Positions 51,530 to 60,005 of a stretch of DNA of 64,000 bases are shown piece by piece (position 1 is the first letter of the stretch; each line of letters begins with the position of its first letter). The position numbers and the translations under genes were made by a program. Source of the stretch: CAZXYS01 sp964645005 (GTDB lineage Bacteria; Bacteroidota; Ignavibacteria; Kapaibacteriales; UBA2268); the NCBI GenBank assembly GCA_964645005.1, contig CAZXYS010000012.1, forward strand, positions 41,293 to 105,292. The letters are read 5' to 3'. The notes under the pieces are model-generated. The model was not told the origin of the DNA. It saw only the letters and a program-made list of their open reading frames with translations, and did no database searches.

Positions 51530-54364
51530 TTACGATTTACCCTGATCTTCCGGATAAAGCACAATCCTTGCCCAGTTATCAAAGTTGATGTAATTTTGGG
51601 CAGCTTTCTTGATACTTTTGGCTGTGATCTTCTCGATCTTTTTGTCATAATGCAGTATGCCTGAAAGATCTTCATTATGATAGAGTTTGCTGTAAATGTT
51701 CGACAGCCAAAACTGGTTCTGCTTGATGTTTTTCTCGTACTCGCGGGTCATTATCTCTTTTGCTTTTTGGACATAAGATTCTTCCGTCAATTCATTCTTC
51801 TGTTTTTTGAGAATTGACTTTATTTCAGTGATAAGTTCATCGACCCGCTCCGGATCAGTGCTAAACTGGATATTGATCTGATATCCTTCGTATGGATATT
51901 TGGTTGTTCTTTCCCAGATTCCGATGCCGTAAACCCCGCCTTTTTCCTCACGGATGGATTCTCTTAGCTTGATTCTGAGAACTTCGATTACTGATTTAAG
52001 AGCCAGCCTGTTCTTAGGCGTGAACTCAAAATCGCCGGTCATTGACAGGCGAACCTGGCTCTTCGGCTCGATGCCTTTGTAAACCTTCTTTTCGAGCTTC
52101 CCCTTCGGCGGTCTGATACCAATGTCCTTCCATTTTTCCTGGCGGTCAATATCGGGAATGCTTCCGATATATTTCTGTATCATAGGTTTGATCTCATCCG
52201 CTTTGAAAGTGCCGACAAAGATAAAAGTAAAATCGCTCGCGTCGATGAATCTCTCACGATAGAAATCATAAGCATCATCAGGGTCAATATTTTCAATAAG
52301 GTCCATTGTCAGTGGTCTCTCACGCTTATGATGCTGTGCCATAGTCACCTGGATTGTATCGCGGAAAGCGCTGCTGGGTGTGGCTGAACGGTGTTTGATC
52401 TGTTCTTTAAGCTTTGAATAATAACTGTCAAATGCTTTATAATCCAATCTGGGATCCGTAAAGCTAAGATTCAATAACTGAAGGAAAGTCTCAAGATCTT
52501 CAGGAGTTGTGTTACCTGAAAGACCTTCGGTTTTCTCACCCATATAAGGACTGATACTCAGCACTTTTCCTGCGAGCATTTTTTCAAGCTCGGTCTTTGT
52601 GAATTTGGATAAACCAGCTTCTTCAACAATGTCCGCAGAATATTCAGCGGAAAGATAGGTATCATCACTTGCAAGCGAATGTCCGCCGGGGCTGAATGCA
52701 CGGAATAGTATCTCGTCATTTTTGAAATCCGTTGGTTTTAACAATACTGTTGCACCATTTGACAATTTGATCTCTGTTACACCAACATCTTTAATCTCTT
52801 TTTCAGATACTATCTCAGCAGGTTCTACATCCTTCGAGAACAAAGGCACATCTGAAACCTTATCCTCATATGGCTCAATGTCCATATCTTTTACTTCTCT
52901 ATATTTTGCCAGAAGTTGATCCTCATTCGGTACTTCGACGTCTTCTTTCTCAGGGGCACTGACAGTGATCACAAGATCTTTTTCATCAATATATTTTTTT
53001 GATATTTCATTTATTTCATCAACCTTGATTTCAGGAAGGAATTTCTTGGTCATTGCAAATTCATAAGCAATACCGGGGAATCCTTCACCAAACATAAAGT
53101 TCCTGAAGTATTCTTCAGTGTAATCCATTGATTCAGTCTTATCGCGCTCATTATAATAGTTTTCAATTCTTCTCAGGTATTGTTTCTTGGCTCTTTCAAG
53201 TTCCGATTCAATAAAACCATGCTGTAATGCGCGGAAAGTTTCTTTCATCAATGCTTCGGATCCTTTCATTATACCGTCGCTCTGAGTGACAGCGATCATA
53301 TTGAATGCTTCAAGATCAGCAAGAAAATTGCTGATTCCACCGGCGCCATACATAAATGGCGGTTCGGCTTCTCTGGTAAGCTCCTGCAAACGTTGTGTCA
53401 GCATCTGAGAGAAAAGTTGTTTCTTAATGTTTGTTCTGTAAGAACGATAAGTTCCTAATTCAGGTCTTTTATTTTTAAAATAAAGTATAACTGTTGACTG
53501 CGGCATTTCTTTATCAGTAGCAACTGAAACCAACGGTTTCCCCTGAGAAGGTACTTCATAATCCTTTCTCTCTTTAGGATTTTTAACTGGCTCTATTCTG
53601 CTGAATTGTTCTTTGATCTTCTTTTCAATCTCATCCTTGTCGAAATCTCCTACAGCCATGACCGCCATCAAGTCCGGTCTATACCAATCATTATAAAATG
53701 CTAAAAATTCTTCCCTCGGGGCATGCTTAATAACTGAAGTATCACCTATGGGCAACCGCTCTGCATATTTCGATCCTTTGAGAATGACAGGTAATTGCTC
53801 TCTCATTATCCTCATCTGTGCACCGCGATAAACACGCCATTCTTCCAAAATAACTTTTCTTTCCTTATCTATTTCTTCTTTGTCAAAACTTACATTATGC
53901 ATCCAATCCTCAAGAACCTGCAGTCCCTTATCCAATAATCCAGCTGAATCCAGTGGTATTGTAAGCAAATAATAGGTCCTGTCAAAGCCGGTGTTAGCAT
54001 TGACATCAGCGCCAAAACGCATACCGGTAGATTCGAGGAAGCTGACCAGTTCCTGCTTCGGGAAATTCTTAGTACCGTTGAAGCACATGTGTTCGATGAA
54101 GTGAGCAAGACCTGCCTGCTCATCTGTTTCAAGAACTGATCCGGCTTTTACGACCATGCGAAGTTCGGCTCTGTCCTCGGGTTTGCTGTTTTCGCGAATG
54201 TAGTATTTAACACCGTTGTCAAGGGTGCCGGTAGTTACTTTGGGGTCCTGAGGCAGTTTGTCGTCAAGACTTTCGTATTTTACTTCAGGAAAATCCTGAG
54301 CAAAGCCGAAAGAAAATGACACCGCCATTAAAATTAAAAGTGAAATAAAGCGTTTCATATCCAT
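51530..54364 (-). CDS. M16-family (insulinase/pitrilysin-like) metallopeptidase
   Basis: 944 aa. Signal peptide RFISLLILMAVSFSFGFAQ. Inverted zinc motif HFIEH (88-92), with the distal Glu in ERKVILEEWRV (about 165-175). The enzyme has two tandem halves, as in pitrilysin: the active N-half (about 45-500) and an inactive C-half (about 545-930) that contains TEVERFIDASDFTFIFVGTF-like strands. It is periplasmic or secreted. The third codon is also ATG, with CAGGA six bases upstream, and may be the real start (54358). No sorting domain, unlike the neighbouring propeller protein. Confidence 0.92.
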   Translation of the reverse strand: MDMKRFISLLILMAVSFSFGFAQDFPEVKYESLDDKLPQDPKVTTGTLDNGVKYYIRENSKPEDRAELRMVVKAGSVLETDEQAGLAHFIEHMCFNGTKNFPKQELVSFLESTGMRFGADVNANTGFDRTYYLLTIPLDSAGLLDKGLQVLEDWMHNVSFDKEEIDKERKVILEEWRVYRGAQMRIMREQLPVILKGSKYAERLPIGDTSVIKHAPREEFLAFYNDWYRPDLMAVMAVGDFDKDEIEKKIKEQFSRIEPVKNPKERKDYEVPSQGKPLVSVATDKEMPQSTVILYFKNKRPELGTYRSYRTNIKKQLFSQMLTQRLQELTREAEPPFMYGAGGISNFLADLEAFNMIAVTQSDGIMKGSEALMKETFRALQHGFIESELERAKKQYLRRIENYYNERDKTESMDYTEEYFRNFMFGEGFPGIAYEFAMTKKFLPEIKVDEINEISKKYIDEKDLVITVSAPEKEDVEVPNEDQLLAKYREVKDMDIEPYEDKVSDVPLFSKDVEPAEIVSEKEIKDVGVTEIKLSNGATVLLKPTDFKNDEILFRAFSPGGHSLASDDTYLSAEYSADIVEEAGLSKFTKTELEKMLAGKVLSISPYMGEKTEGLSGNTTPEDLETFLQLLNLSFTDPRLDYKAFDSYYSKLKEQIKHRSATPSSAFRDTIQVTMAQHHKRERPLTMDLIENIDPDDAYDFYRERFIDASDFTFIFVGTFKADEIKPMIQKYIGSIPDIDRQEKWKDIGIRPPKGKLEKKVYKGIEPKSQVRLSMTGDFEFTPKNRLALKSVIEVLRIKLRESIREEKGGVYGIGIWERTTKYPYEGYQINIQFSTDPERVDELITEIKSILKKQKNELTEESYVQKAKEIMTREYEKNIKQNQFWLSNIYSKLYHNEDLSGILHYDKKIEKITAKSIKKAAQNYINFDNWARIVLYPEDQGKS

Positions 54365-54559
54365 TCCTGAATAATTTGAAAAAATACAATTTAGTGTTTA
54401 TTTACGAAACAATATTTTCAAAGTTACAAGTTTTATCAATTAAGTAAAAGTTATTTTGAAAATAAAATGGTTAAATTGTTAATTTATTTTGAAATTAATA
54501 TTAAATTTAATAGTATTGTAATCTTTGTTTGTTGTAATATTTAACTTAAGTAGTCTTAT

Positions 54560-57500
54560 ATGTTTAAACCATTACCGGAAAATCTATCTTACCCCGGACT
54601 CGAAAAGGAAATTCTTGAGTTTTGGGATAAAAATAAAATTTTTGATAAATCTCTCGAACTGAGAGTAGGGCAGCCGTATTATGCTTTTTACGAAGGTCCG
54701 CCGACAGTGAACGGCTCGCCGGGACTGCACCACCTTATGGCACGCACTATCAAGGACACGGTCTGCCGCTATAAAACAATGACCGGCTATTATGTCCGGC
54801 GCCAGGCTGGCTGGGACACTCATGGACTTCCCGTCGAAATTTCAGTCCAGCAAAAGCTCGGTCTCAAAGACAAATCCGAGGTCGAAAAATACGGCATCGG
54901 TAAATTCAATGCCGAGTGTAAGAAACTGGTCTTCGAAAATATTGAGAGAGACCTCGGCTGGGGCTGCCTAACGCGCCGGATGGGCTACTGGATCGACCTC
55001 GACAATGCTTATATAACCTGTACAAATGAATATACGGAATCAATCTGGTGGGCGCTGAATAAGTTCTTTGATAAAGGTCTGATTTTCAAAGATTTCAAGG
55101 TAGTGCCGCAGTCGCCCACGATCGAAACACCGCTCAGTTCCCATGAATTGGCGCAAAATTATAAAGAAGTCCGCGACCCGAACTGCTATGTCAAGACAAA
55201 TATTGTCAGTTCACCTAAGAAAGACATTGAAAACGCACAAGTGCTTGTCTGGACGACAACGCCCTGGACGCTTTTCGCAAATGTGGCGCTGGCAATCGGC
55301 GAGGATATAGACTATGTCCACGTCCGCAACAAGCGCGAAACCAAAGATGGACTTCAGGAAGATGAACTAGTGCTGGCAAAAGCCCGACTTGAAGCGCTCG
55401 ACGGCGATGTAGAAATAATTTCCGAATTCCCGGGCAAAGAGCTTGTCGGCACGCAGTATGAGCAGATTCTGCCATACTGCAAGATCGACCGCGATAAATA
55501 TCCGAACGCTCTGACAATTATCCCCGGCGATTTTGTTTCGACAGAAGACGGCAGCGGCATTGTGCATCTGGCGCCAGCTTTCGGTGAGGATGACCTGCGG
55601 ATGTCGCGCATTCACAATCTGCCTTTCCTGCAGCCGGTAACGCCGGACGGGCATTTCACCGAAGAACTCGGCGAATTTGCCGGGCGCGCGATCAAGAATT
55701 TTACTTACGAAGATCACGAAGAGGAAGGCTCAGACAAAGATATAGTCATAAAATTAAAAGAGCTGGGTAAAATTTACCGCTCGACGAAAGATTATTTGCA
55801 TAGCTATCCGCATTGCTGGCGGACAGGCAATCCGATCATGTACTATGCGCGTGAATCATGGTTCATCCGTTCACCCGAATACAAGGACGAAATGCTGCAA
55901 CGCAACCACGAGATCAACTGGCAGCCGCCTGAAATCGGCAAAGGGCGCTTCGAAAACTGGCTCGAGGAAGTCAAGGACTGGTCGCTGTCCCGCGACAGAT
56001 TCTGGGGAACACCGCTGCCGATCTGGGTTTCCGAGGACGGCGAGGATATGTTCGCCATCGGCTCGCTGGAAGAATTAGCTGAAGGAAACTACGAGCATGA
56101 TGACGGAACTCGAGTTCCCGTCAAGGAAAGCGGTCTGGAAATGGACATTCACCGCCCTTTCGTCGATCACGTTATCTTCGAGAAAAACGGTAAGACCTAC
56201 CGCCGCGTTAAAGAAGTCATCGATGTCTGGTTCGATTCCGGCGCAATGCCATTCGCACAGTTGCACTATCCATTCGAGAATCAGGAATTATTCGAAAAGA
56301 CGTTCCCCGGCGATTTCATTGCCGAGGGAATCGACCAAACCCGCGGCTGGTTCTATACCTTGCATAATATCGCAACCGGCTTGTTCAATCAGCCTGCTTA
56401 TAAAAATATTATTGTTAATGAGCTAATCCTCGATAAAAACGGCGTAAAAATGTCCAAATCCAAGGGCAATACCGTCGATCCATTTGACGTAATGGAAAAA
56501 TACGGCGCCGACGCTGTCCGCTGGTATTTCTTCGTGAATAATCCGCCCTGGCGGGCTACCTTGTTCAACGAAGAAGATATTGCGCGGACGGTGATCTCGG
56601 ACTTCTTCCGCTCACTGACTAACACTTACGCATTCTTCTCGATGTATGCGAATATCGACGGTTTCACAGGCGAAGAAGAACAGATCCCCTTGGAAAACAG
56701 GCTCGAGATCGACCGCTGGATCATTTCGCGCATGAATACTCTTATTAAAAATTTCAGGAAGTTCATGGATGAATACGATCCCACGCGCGCTAACCGCGAG
56801 GTGCAGAACTTCTGTATTTATGAGCTTTCCAATTGGTATATCCGGCGGAATCGCAGACGCTTCTGGAAAGGCGAAAATGATAAGGAAAAAATGGCTGCCT
56901 ATCAGACATTGTACTTTGTTCTGAAAAATATGACAGCTTTAATGGCTTCATCAGCGCCCTTCCTTGCTGAAGACCTTTATCTCAGGCTGCGGCTCGATAG
57001 CGAGCCCGAGTCGGTCCATCTTATGAATCTTCCCTATCATGATGAAAGCGCCATCGACGCCAATCTCGAGCGCCGAATGGAAAAAGCGCAGACCATTGTC
57101 AATTTAGCTCGTTCATTGAGAGAAAAAGCTCAGTTGAAAGTGCGGCAGCCGCTGAGTAGAATTCTGGTGCCGTTGCTTTCGGAAGAGAACAAGAGCGATA
57201 TCCAGTCCGTACAGGATATTATCAAGGAAGAACTCAATATCAAGGAAATTGAGTTTGTCGGCGATGAGTCAGACATTGTGAAAAGATCTGCAAAGCCGAA
57301 TTTTAAGTCGATCGGCAAGAAATTCGGTAAATTGACGCAGAAAGTCGCAGGCGCAATCAGGGAATTGAAGGAAGAAGATATTAAAAAACTCGAGAAGGAT
57401 AATTCATTAATGCTTGACATTGACGGCGGGCAGCACGAGATTATCCTCGAAGATATCGAGATTGTCAGCGAGGATATCGAGGGCTGGATGGTCGCTATGG

Positions 57501-57805
57501 ACGGCGGTATCACGGTCGCGCTCGATACGAAGCTGGACGAGAACCTCATCAAGGAAGGTATTGCGAGAGAGTTTGTCAATCGCATTCAGAATCTCAGGAA
57601 AGATTCCGGTTTCGAAGTAACGGATAGAATAAAGATAGAATTCAAATCTTCCGAAGACATCAAAAAGGCTATCGAGTCTATGGAAAATTACATCAAAAAT
57701 GAAACCCTGGCTGTTTCCGTTGATTACAGCGATATTTCCCACGGTTCGGAAGTGCGGATCGGCGACGAGAGCTTATACGTAAGTGTTGAAAAACAAAATA
57801 ATTGA
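54560..57805 (+). CDS. ileS: isoleucyl-tRNA synthetase, class-2 (IleS2) type
   Basis: 1081 aa. The phrase EGPPTVNGSPGLHHLMART is the IleS2/eukaryote-like form of the active-site segment. The HIGH motif is replaced by GLHH (55-58), a swap of first and third residues. RxAGWDTHGLPVE follows. The editing domain contains VLVWTTTPWTLFANVALAIG, and KMSKS is intact at about 630-634 (GVKMSKSKGNT). The C-terminal anticodon-binding region lacks the Zn finger of IleS1. Stand-alone gene; I see no T-box in the AT-rich 195-bp leader. Confidence 0.95.
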   Translation: MFKPLPENLSYPGLEKEILEFWDKNKIFDKSLELRVGQPYYAFYEGPPTVNGSPGLHHLMARTIKDTVCRYKTMTGYYVRRQAGWDTHGLPVEISVQQKLGLKDKSEVEKYGIGKFNAECKKLVFENIERDLGWGCLTRRMGYWIDLDNAYITCTNEYTESIWWALNKFFDKGLIFKDFKVVPQSPTIETPLSSHELAQNYKEVRDPNCYVKTNIVSSPKKDIENAQVLVWTTTPWTLFANVALAIGEDIDYVHVRNKRETKDGLQEDELVLAKARLEALDGDVEIISEFPGKELVGTQYEQILPYCKIDRDKYPNALTIIPGDFVSTEDGSGIVHLAPAFGEDDLRMSRIHNLPFLQPVTPDGHFTEELGEFAGRAIKNFTYEDHEEEGSDKDIVIKLKELGKIYRSTKDYLHSYPHCWRTGNPIMYYARESWFIRSPEYKDEMLQRNHEINWQPPEIGKGRFENWLEEVKDWSLSRDRFWGTPLPIWVSEDGEDMFAIGSLEELAEGNYEHDDGTRVPVKESGLEMDIHRPFVDHVIFEKNGKTYRRVKEVIDVWFDSGAMPFAQLHYPFENQELFEKTFPGDFIAEGIDQTRGWFYTLHNIATGLFNQPAYKNIIVNELILDKNGVKMSKSKGNTVDPFDVMEKYGADAVRWYFFVNNPPWRATLFNEEDIARTVISDFFRSLTNTYAFFSMYANIDGFTGEEEQIPLENRLEIDRWIISRMNTLIKNFRKFMDEYDPTRANREVQNFCIYELSNWYIRRNRRRFWKGENDKEKMAAYQTLYFVLKNMTALMASSAPFLAEDLYLRLRLDSEPESVHLMNLPYHDESAIDANLERRMEKAQTIVNLARSLREKAQLKVRQPLSRILVPLLSEENKSDIQSVQDIIKEELNIKEIEFVGDESDIVKRSAKPNFKSIGKKFGKLTQKVAGAIRELKEEDIKKLEKDNSLMLDIDGGQHEIILEDIEIVSEDIEGWMVAMDGGITVALDTKLDENLIKEGIAREFVNRIQNLRKDSGFEVTDRIKIEFKSSEDIKKAIESMENYIKNETLAVSVDYSDISHGSEVRIGDESLYVSVEKQNN

Positions 57806-57836
57806 GTGAACATTTTTAAAATATGAATTGAATTTA

Positions 57837-57902
57837 TCCGTAAATTACGTGGAATTCGTGGATTTCATAATTTTTTTATAAAAATTTCACGAATTTTACG
57901 GA
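57837..57902. repeat. imperfect inverted repeat with ATTCGTG words
   Basis: TCCGTAAATTACGTGGAATT followed by CGTGG pairs imperfectly with CACGAATTTTACGGA across a T-rich centre. The words TTACGTGGAATTCGTG resemble the AATTAGTGAAATTCGTG at 13630, so this looks like another member of the ATTCGTG family. It may also act as an ileS terminator. The rest of the 253-bp gap is AT-rich. Confidence 0.5.
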
Positions 57903-58058
57903 AATAGTTGCTTTTTAATATTTTCTGTATTATAATTAGTTTATTGAATTTACGAAAAGACAAAATTAATGTTATTAATATCCGGATAATAACTTGATTA
58001 TAAATTAAAAATTTTCAATAGTATTTATTAAATATATTCTCTTTTGAGGTGAAAGATA

Positions 58059-59084
58059 ATGGCTAAAAGCAAAAAAGCTGCAGAAGAAGAAGAAAAGAAA
58101 AAAAAGACAACCGGCAGCAAGAAGACTTCAACTTCAAAGTCTACGGGTTCAAAGAAGAGCGGTACAAGCGCTTCAAAAAAGTCAACACCGAAGAAATCAT
58201 CAGGCTCTGCATCATCGCAGAAGAAATCTTCCGGTACAAAATCGACTTCCAAATCCGGCGATAAAAAATCAACGGGATCCAAATCACCGGCAAAATCAAC
58301 CGCCAAGAAGACAACAGGAGCAGCCGCCAAGAAATCAGCGGGAACAAAGTCCTCTTCAAAATCAACCGCCAAGAAATCAACGGGATCCAAATCACCGGCA
58401 AAATCAACCGCCAAGAAGTCAACAGGAGCAGCCGCCAAGAAATCAGCGGGAACAAAGTCCTCTTCAAAATCAACCGCCAAGAAGTCAACGGGATCCAAAT
58501 CACCGGCAAAATCAACGGCTAAGAAATCTACCGGAACGAAATCCAAAGCCAAGAAAACAACAGCTAAGAAAACACCAAGTAAGAAACCCGCAGCCAAGAA
58601 GGAAACTAAGAAATCCGACGGGCAGGCTAAAACCAAGGCTGCCAAAACGCAGGAAGAAACCAAACAGGAGCCCCAGGTACGCTATTCCGACGAAGACCTG
58701 AAGATGTTCGAAAATGTCATTCTCGAGTCCAGACGGGAAGCTATGGATGAGCTGCGAATGCTGAAGGAAAGACTGGAAGACCTAACGAACATAGACTTCG
58801 CCGAGGAAAGTATGATATATTCCATGCACATGGCTGAGCAGGGCTCGGAAGCTATGGAAAAGGAAAAAACTTACGCGCAGATACAGCGTATCCACGAATA
58901 TATCAAGAAACTCGATGAAGCGTTGCAGAGGATCAAGGATAAGACTTATGGTATCTGCCGCGTTTGCGGCTGCCTGATAGCGAAGGAAAGGCTTCTGGCA
59001 GTACCGATCACGACGCTATCAGCATCTTACAAGATACATAAGCGCTGTCCCGAAGACGGCATTGACAGAATTGAAGCAATTTAA
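58059..59084 (+). CDS. histone-H1-like tail fused to a TraR/DksA-type zinc-finger domain
   Basis: 341 aa. Residues 1-200 are a low-complexity Lys/Ser/Thr/Ala tail with repeated STAKKSTG units, like eukaryotic H1 or chlamydial Hc2. The tail contains 36-aa repeats. The C-terminal domain (about 215-341) has coiled-coil DksA helices (MDELRMLKERLEDL, IKKLDEALQRIKDKTYGICR). A zinc-finger half, CRVCGCLI, follows. The second Cys pair of classical DksA is replaced by a segment ending HKRCPED, so metal coordination may use His. I infer nucleoid binding plus transcriptional control. The ribosome site GAGGTGAAAG precedes ATG. Confidence 0.85.
   Translation: MAKSKKAAEEEEKKKKTTGSKKTSTSKSTGSKKSGTSASKKSTPKKSSGSASSQKKSSGTKSTSKSGDKKSTGSKSPAKSTAKKTTGAAAKKSAGTKSSSKSTAKKSTGSKSPAKSTAKKSTGAAAKKSAGTKSSSKSTAKKSTGSKSPAKSTAKKSTGTKSKAKKTTAKKTPSKKPAAKKETKKSDGQAKTKAAKTQEETKQEPQVRYSDEDLKMFENVILESRREAMDELRMLKERLEDLTNIDFAEESMIYSMHMAEQGSEAMEKEKTYAQIQRIHEYIKKLDEALQRIKDKTYGICRVCGCLIAKERLLAVPITTLSASYKIHKRCPEDGIDRIEAI
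58266..58530. repeat. 108-bp tandem repeats in the Lys-rich tail
   Basis: The unit recurs at exact 108-bp spacing (CGGGATCCAAATCACCGG at 58273, 58381 and 58489). There are two full copies and a partial third, nearly identical. The unit is 36 codons, so copy-number change would keep the frame. Confidence 0.85.
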
Positions 59085-59115
59085 ATTGTGAATAAAATGA
59101 GTTTAATAAAATATG

Positions 59116-59140
59116 GGGACATTTAATATGTCCCTTTTTT
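59116..59140 (+). terminator. rho-independent terminator after the DksA-like gene
   Basis: GGGACAT (59116-59122) and ATGTCCC (59128-59134), with a 5-base loop, are followed by TTTTTT (59135-59140). Confidence 0.85.
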
Positions 59141-59164
59141 ATATGAAATTTAATATATTTGAAA

Positions 59165-59794
59165 ATGGAAAATAAACGGGATAATTCATATATATATTTC
59201 GTAGCCGCCGCTCTGCTGATAATCGCCGATCAGGTGACCAAGCTGTTGATAAAGGGATTCAACTTCCTCGGCATCGAGCATCAAGGCTTGCATTTCGGCG
59301 AATTGATCCCGGTTATAGGCGATTTCCTGCAGATCACTTATGTCGAGAATCCCGGCATGGCATTCGGCATTAGCTTTGGTACTGGAAAGATATTTCTGAG
59401 CTTATTCTCTCTTGTAGCGGGCGTGCTTCTGGCTATATATCTTCATAAGTTGAAGGGATTCAGCCCGTGGGTGAGGATTGGCATCATGCTCATCCTTGCA
59501 GGCGCTCTGGGCAATTTTATCGACCGCGCTTTCTACGGCGTTATCTTTGGTGAGAGTGCATTATTTTACGGCAGAGTGGTGGATTTCATTCAGGTAAATA
59601 TTCCCGATGTCAATATAATGGGACTGCGCTATACTCATTGGCCCGTGTTCAATATTGCGGATTCCTGCGTCACTGTAGGCGTAGTTATTTTATTAATATT
59701 CCACAATAAAATACCTACATTCAAGGCGCTCTTCGGTAAAAGCGATGAAAATGAAGAGAACAGCGAGAAAATGTATAATGAGAGTGAGACGTAA
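59165..59794 (+). CDS. lspA: lipoprotein signal peptidase
   Basis: Signal peptidase II, an aspartic protease that removes signal peptides from prolipoproteins. Four TM segments. Conserved LIIADQVTKL near the N-terminus, VENPGMAFGISFG, and the catalytic aspartates in GNFIDR and FNIADS. The ATG at 59165 is chosen; the frame could open with a TTG six bases earlier, which overlaps TATATTTG. The C-terminal tail is acidic (DENEENSEKMYNESET). Length 209 aa, somewhat longer than E. coli (164) because of an insertion between the two catalytic motifs. Confidence 0.93.
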   Translation: MENKRDNSYIYFVAAALLIIADQVTKLLIKGFNFLGIEHQGLHFGELIPVIGDFLQITYVENPGMAFGISFGTGKIFLSLFSLVAGVLLAIYLHKLKGFSPWVRIGIMLILAGALGNFIDRAFYGVIFGESALFYGRVVDFIQVNIPDVNIMGLRYTHWPVFNIADSCVTVGVVILLIFHNKIPTFKALFGKSDENEENSEKMYNESET

Positions 59795-59803
59795 AAGACA
59801 GAT

Positions 59804-59960
59804 GGGGCAAAACTGGGAAAGTCATTCTGAGCGCAGCGAAGTTGAGCTTGCGAAATCCCGCTTTAGCGGGGAATCCAGAATTTATCAGATTCCTGCCCTG
59901 CTAAAGCAGGATCTGAAGACATTCGCAGGAATGACAAAAACTGACTTTTGGGACAGCCCC
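59804..59960. repeat. GGGGC/GCCCC-bounded intergenic element with nested palindromes
   Basis: GTCATTCTGAGCGCAGCGAA at 59821 and GAATGAC at 59929-59935 are one inverted pair. CCCGCTTTAGCGGG (59857-59870), GGAATC/GATTCC and CCTGCTAAAGCAGG (59897-59910) are nested inside. GGGGC (59804) and GCCCC (59956-59960) are the outermost. Its right end, TTTTGGGACAGCCCC, resembles the ends of the other family members. It lies between lspA and rluD. Confidence 0.8.
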
Positions 59961-59981
59961 CTACTAACAGACTTAACTTTG
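59947..59981 (+). promoter_or_regulatory. candidate promoter of the RluD-like gene
   Basis: TTTG (59947-59950), inside the repeat element, and TAACTTTG (59974-59981) lie 23 bases apart. This is slightly longer than at recN and secG. The start codon follows at 60006. Confidence 0.45.
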
Positions 59982-60005
59982 CAAAAATAACATTAGCAGC
60001 TTAAA

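Noticed and set aside
54365..54559. T-box riboswitch before ileS
   Set aside because: The leader is AT-rich without a specifier loop or T-box consensus; an antiterminator structure is not visible.
58028..58663. Long minus-strand open frame opposite the DksA-fusion gene (Asp/Val/Leu/Phe-rich repeats)
   Set aside because: It is the mirror of the Lys-rich repeat tail; the repeats keep it open. The plus-strand gene has a ribosome site and a recognisable C-terminal domain.
59745..59990. Plus-strand open frame starting within lspA
   Set aside because: It runs through the palindromic element; lspA in another frame is clearly real.
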